DNA of 43,166 nucleotides. Origin: Halolactibacillus halophilus. GTDB taxonomy: Bacteria; Bacillota; Bacilli; Bacillales; Amphibacillaceae. Of this stretch, positions 43,068 to 43,166 are shown one piece after another. The first letter of the stretch is position 1, and every line of letters begins with the position of its first letter. The stretch is taken from contig NZ_FOXC01000023.1 of the NCBI RefSeq assembly GCF_900115605.1, forward strand, positions 1 through 43,166, in the 5' to 3' direction. Below the pieces are notes generated by a model that saw only the letters and a list, made by a program, of their open reading frames with translations, was not told the origin of the DNA and searched no databases. The position numbers were made by a program, and so were the translations under genes.

Positions 43068-43135
43068 ATCGCCACTTTTGGTAGCTGACGAAATTGACCA
43101 AGCTAACCCTCTTGTTCCAAGAGTTTATATTTTTA

Positions 43136-43166
43136 TTAGGCACTTACTAATAAGCGAATGCCTTCC
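43136..43166 (-). CDS. tnpB: C-terminus of a TnpB-type protein, cut by the window edge
   Basis: Only nine codons and the stop are visible (EGIRLLVSA, TAA at 43136-43138). An EG(I/L)RxL ending followed by the right-end hairpin is typical of TnpB of IS605/IS1341 elements. The call rests mostly on the adjacent hairpin. Confidence 0.5.
   Translation of the reverse strand, partial: EGIRLLVSA

Noticed and set aside
1-43166. CRISPR arrays, rRNA or tRNA genes
   Set aside because: No regularly spaced direct repeats of CRISPR length and no tRNA or rRNA sequence were recognised by eye on either strand; a covariance-model scan was not possible.

Overview
The window comes from a low-GC Gram-positive bacterium of the class Bacilli. 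It has strong AGGAGG-type ribosome binding sites, compact operons separated by U-tailed hairpins, a lipoprotein with a LAAC lipobox, an MhqR-type operator and a complete lower mevalonate pathway. C30 carotenoid genes, a mevalonate pathway and acidic proteins together suggest a halophilic or alkaliphilic member near the lactic acid bacteria (Halolactibacillus-, Alkalibacterium- or Marinilactibacillus-like). The genus is an inference and cannot be fixed from this sequence alone.

Layout. 1-1.9 kb: the start of a leftward gene, an old IS605-type end, a small membrane gene with an early stop, an ABC ATPase and a YueI-family gene. 1.9-7.6 kb: an aminotransferase, a three-gene ABC importer of the ABC_sub_bind/TrpXYZ type, a 3-mercaptopyruvate sulfurtransferase and a membrane protein. 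7.6-12.6 kb: a leftward pigment operon with two CrtN/CrtI-type desaturases, the C30 synthase CrtM and type 2 IPP isomerase Fni. Divergent from it is a MerR-type regulator with a B12-binding domain (CarH/LitR photoreceptor family, 12.8-13.7 kb). The shared intergenic region has 11-bp-phased TGTA repeats over the crt promoter. 13.8-17.5 kb: peptidase T, a PAP2 phosphatase, an HD protein and a ROK kinase. 17.5-21.4 kb: a truncated TetR gene joined to a permease tail behind an intact double-operator promoter, then a DrrAB-like ABC exporter. 21.6-26.2 kb: a ring-cleaving dioxygenase with an MhqR-like operator, an aldehyde dehydrogenase, a small K+ channel, a 44-codon leader-like ORF, a terminator and an MFS transporter. 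26.2-33.9 kb: a complete Wadjet system in the order jetD-jetA-jetB-jetC. 34.1-39.2 kb: mvaK1-mvaD-mvaK2 behind a TctA-like permease and a small membrane protein, ending in a nonsense-mutated pseudogene. 39.5-40.7 kb: an N-terminally truncated EAL-CBS-GGDEF protein. 40.7-43.2 kb: decayed insertion sequences (ISLre2-like, IS1182-like, and an IS605/IS1341 TnpB end), long hairpins and one small membrane gene.

How the genes fit together. The mevalonate kinases and decarboxylase make IPP, Fni isomerises it to DMAPP, CrtM joins two C15 units, and the two desaturase-family enzymes make a yellow or orange C30 carotenoid. The B12/MerR regulator beside this operon makes light control the leading hypothesis. 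Wadjet would limit plasmid acquisition, and the right edge is an insertion-sequence graveyard.
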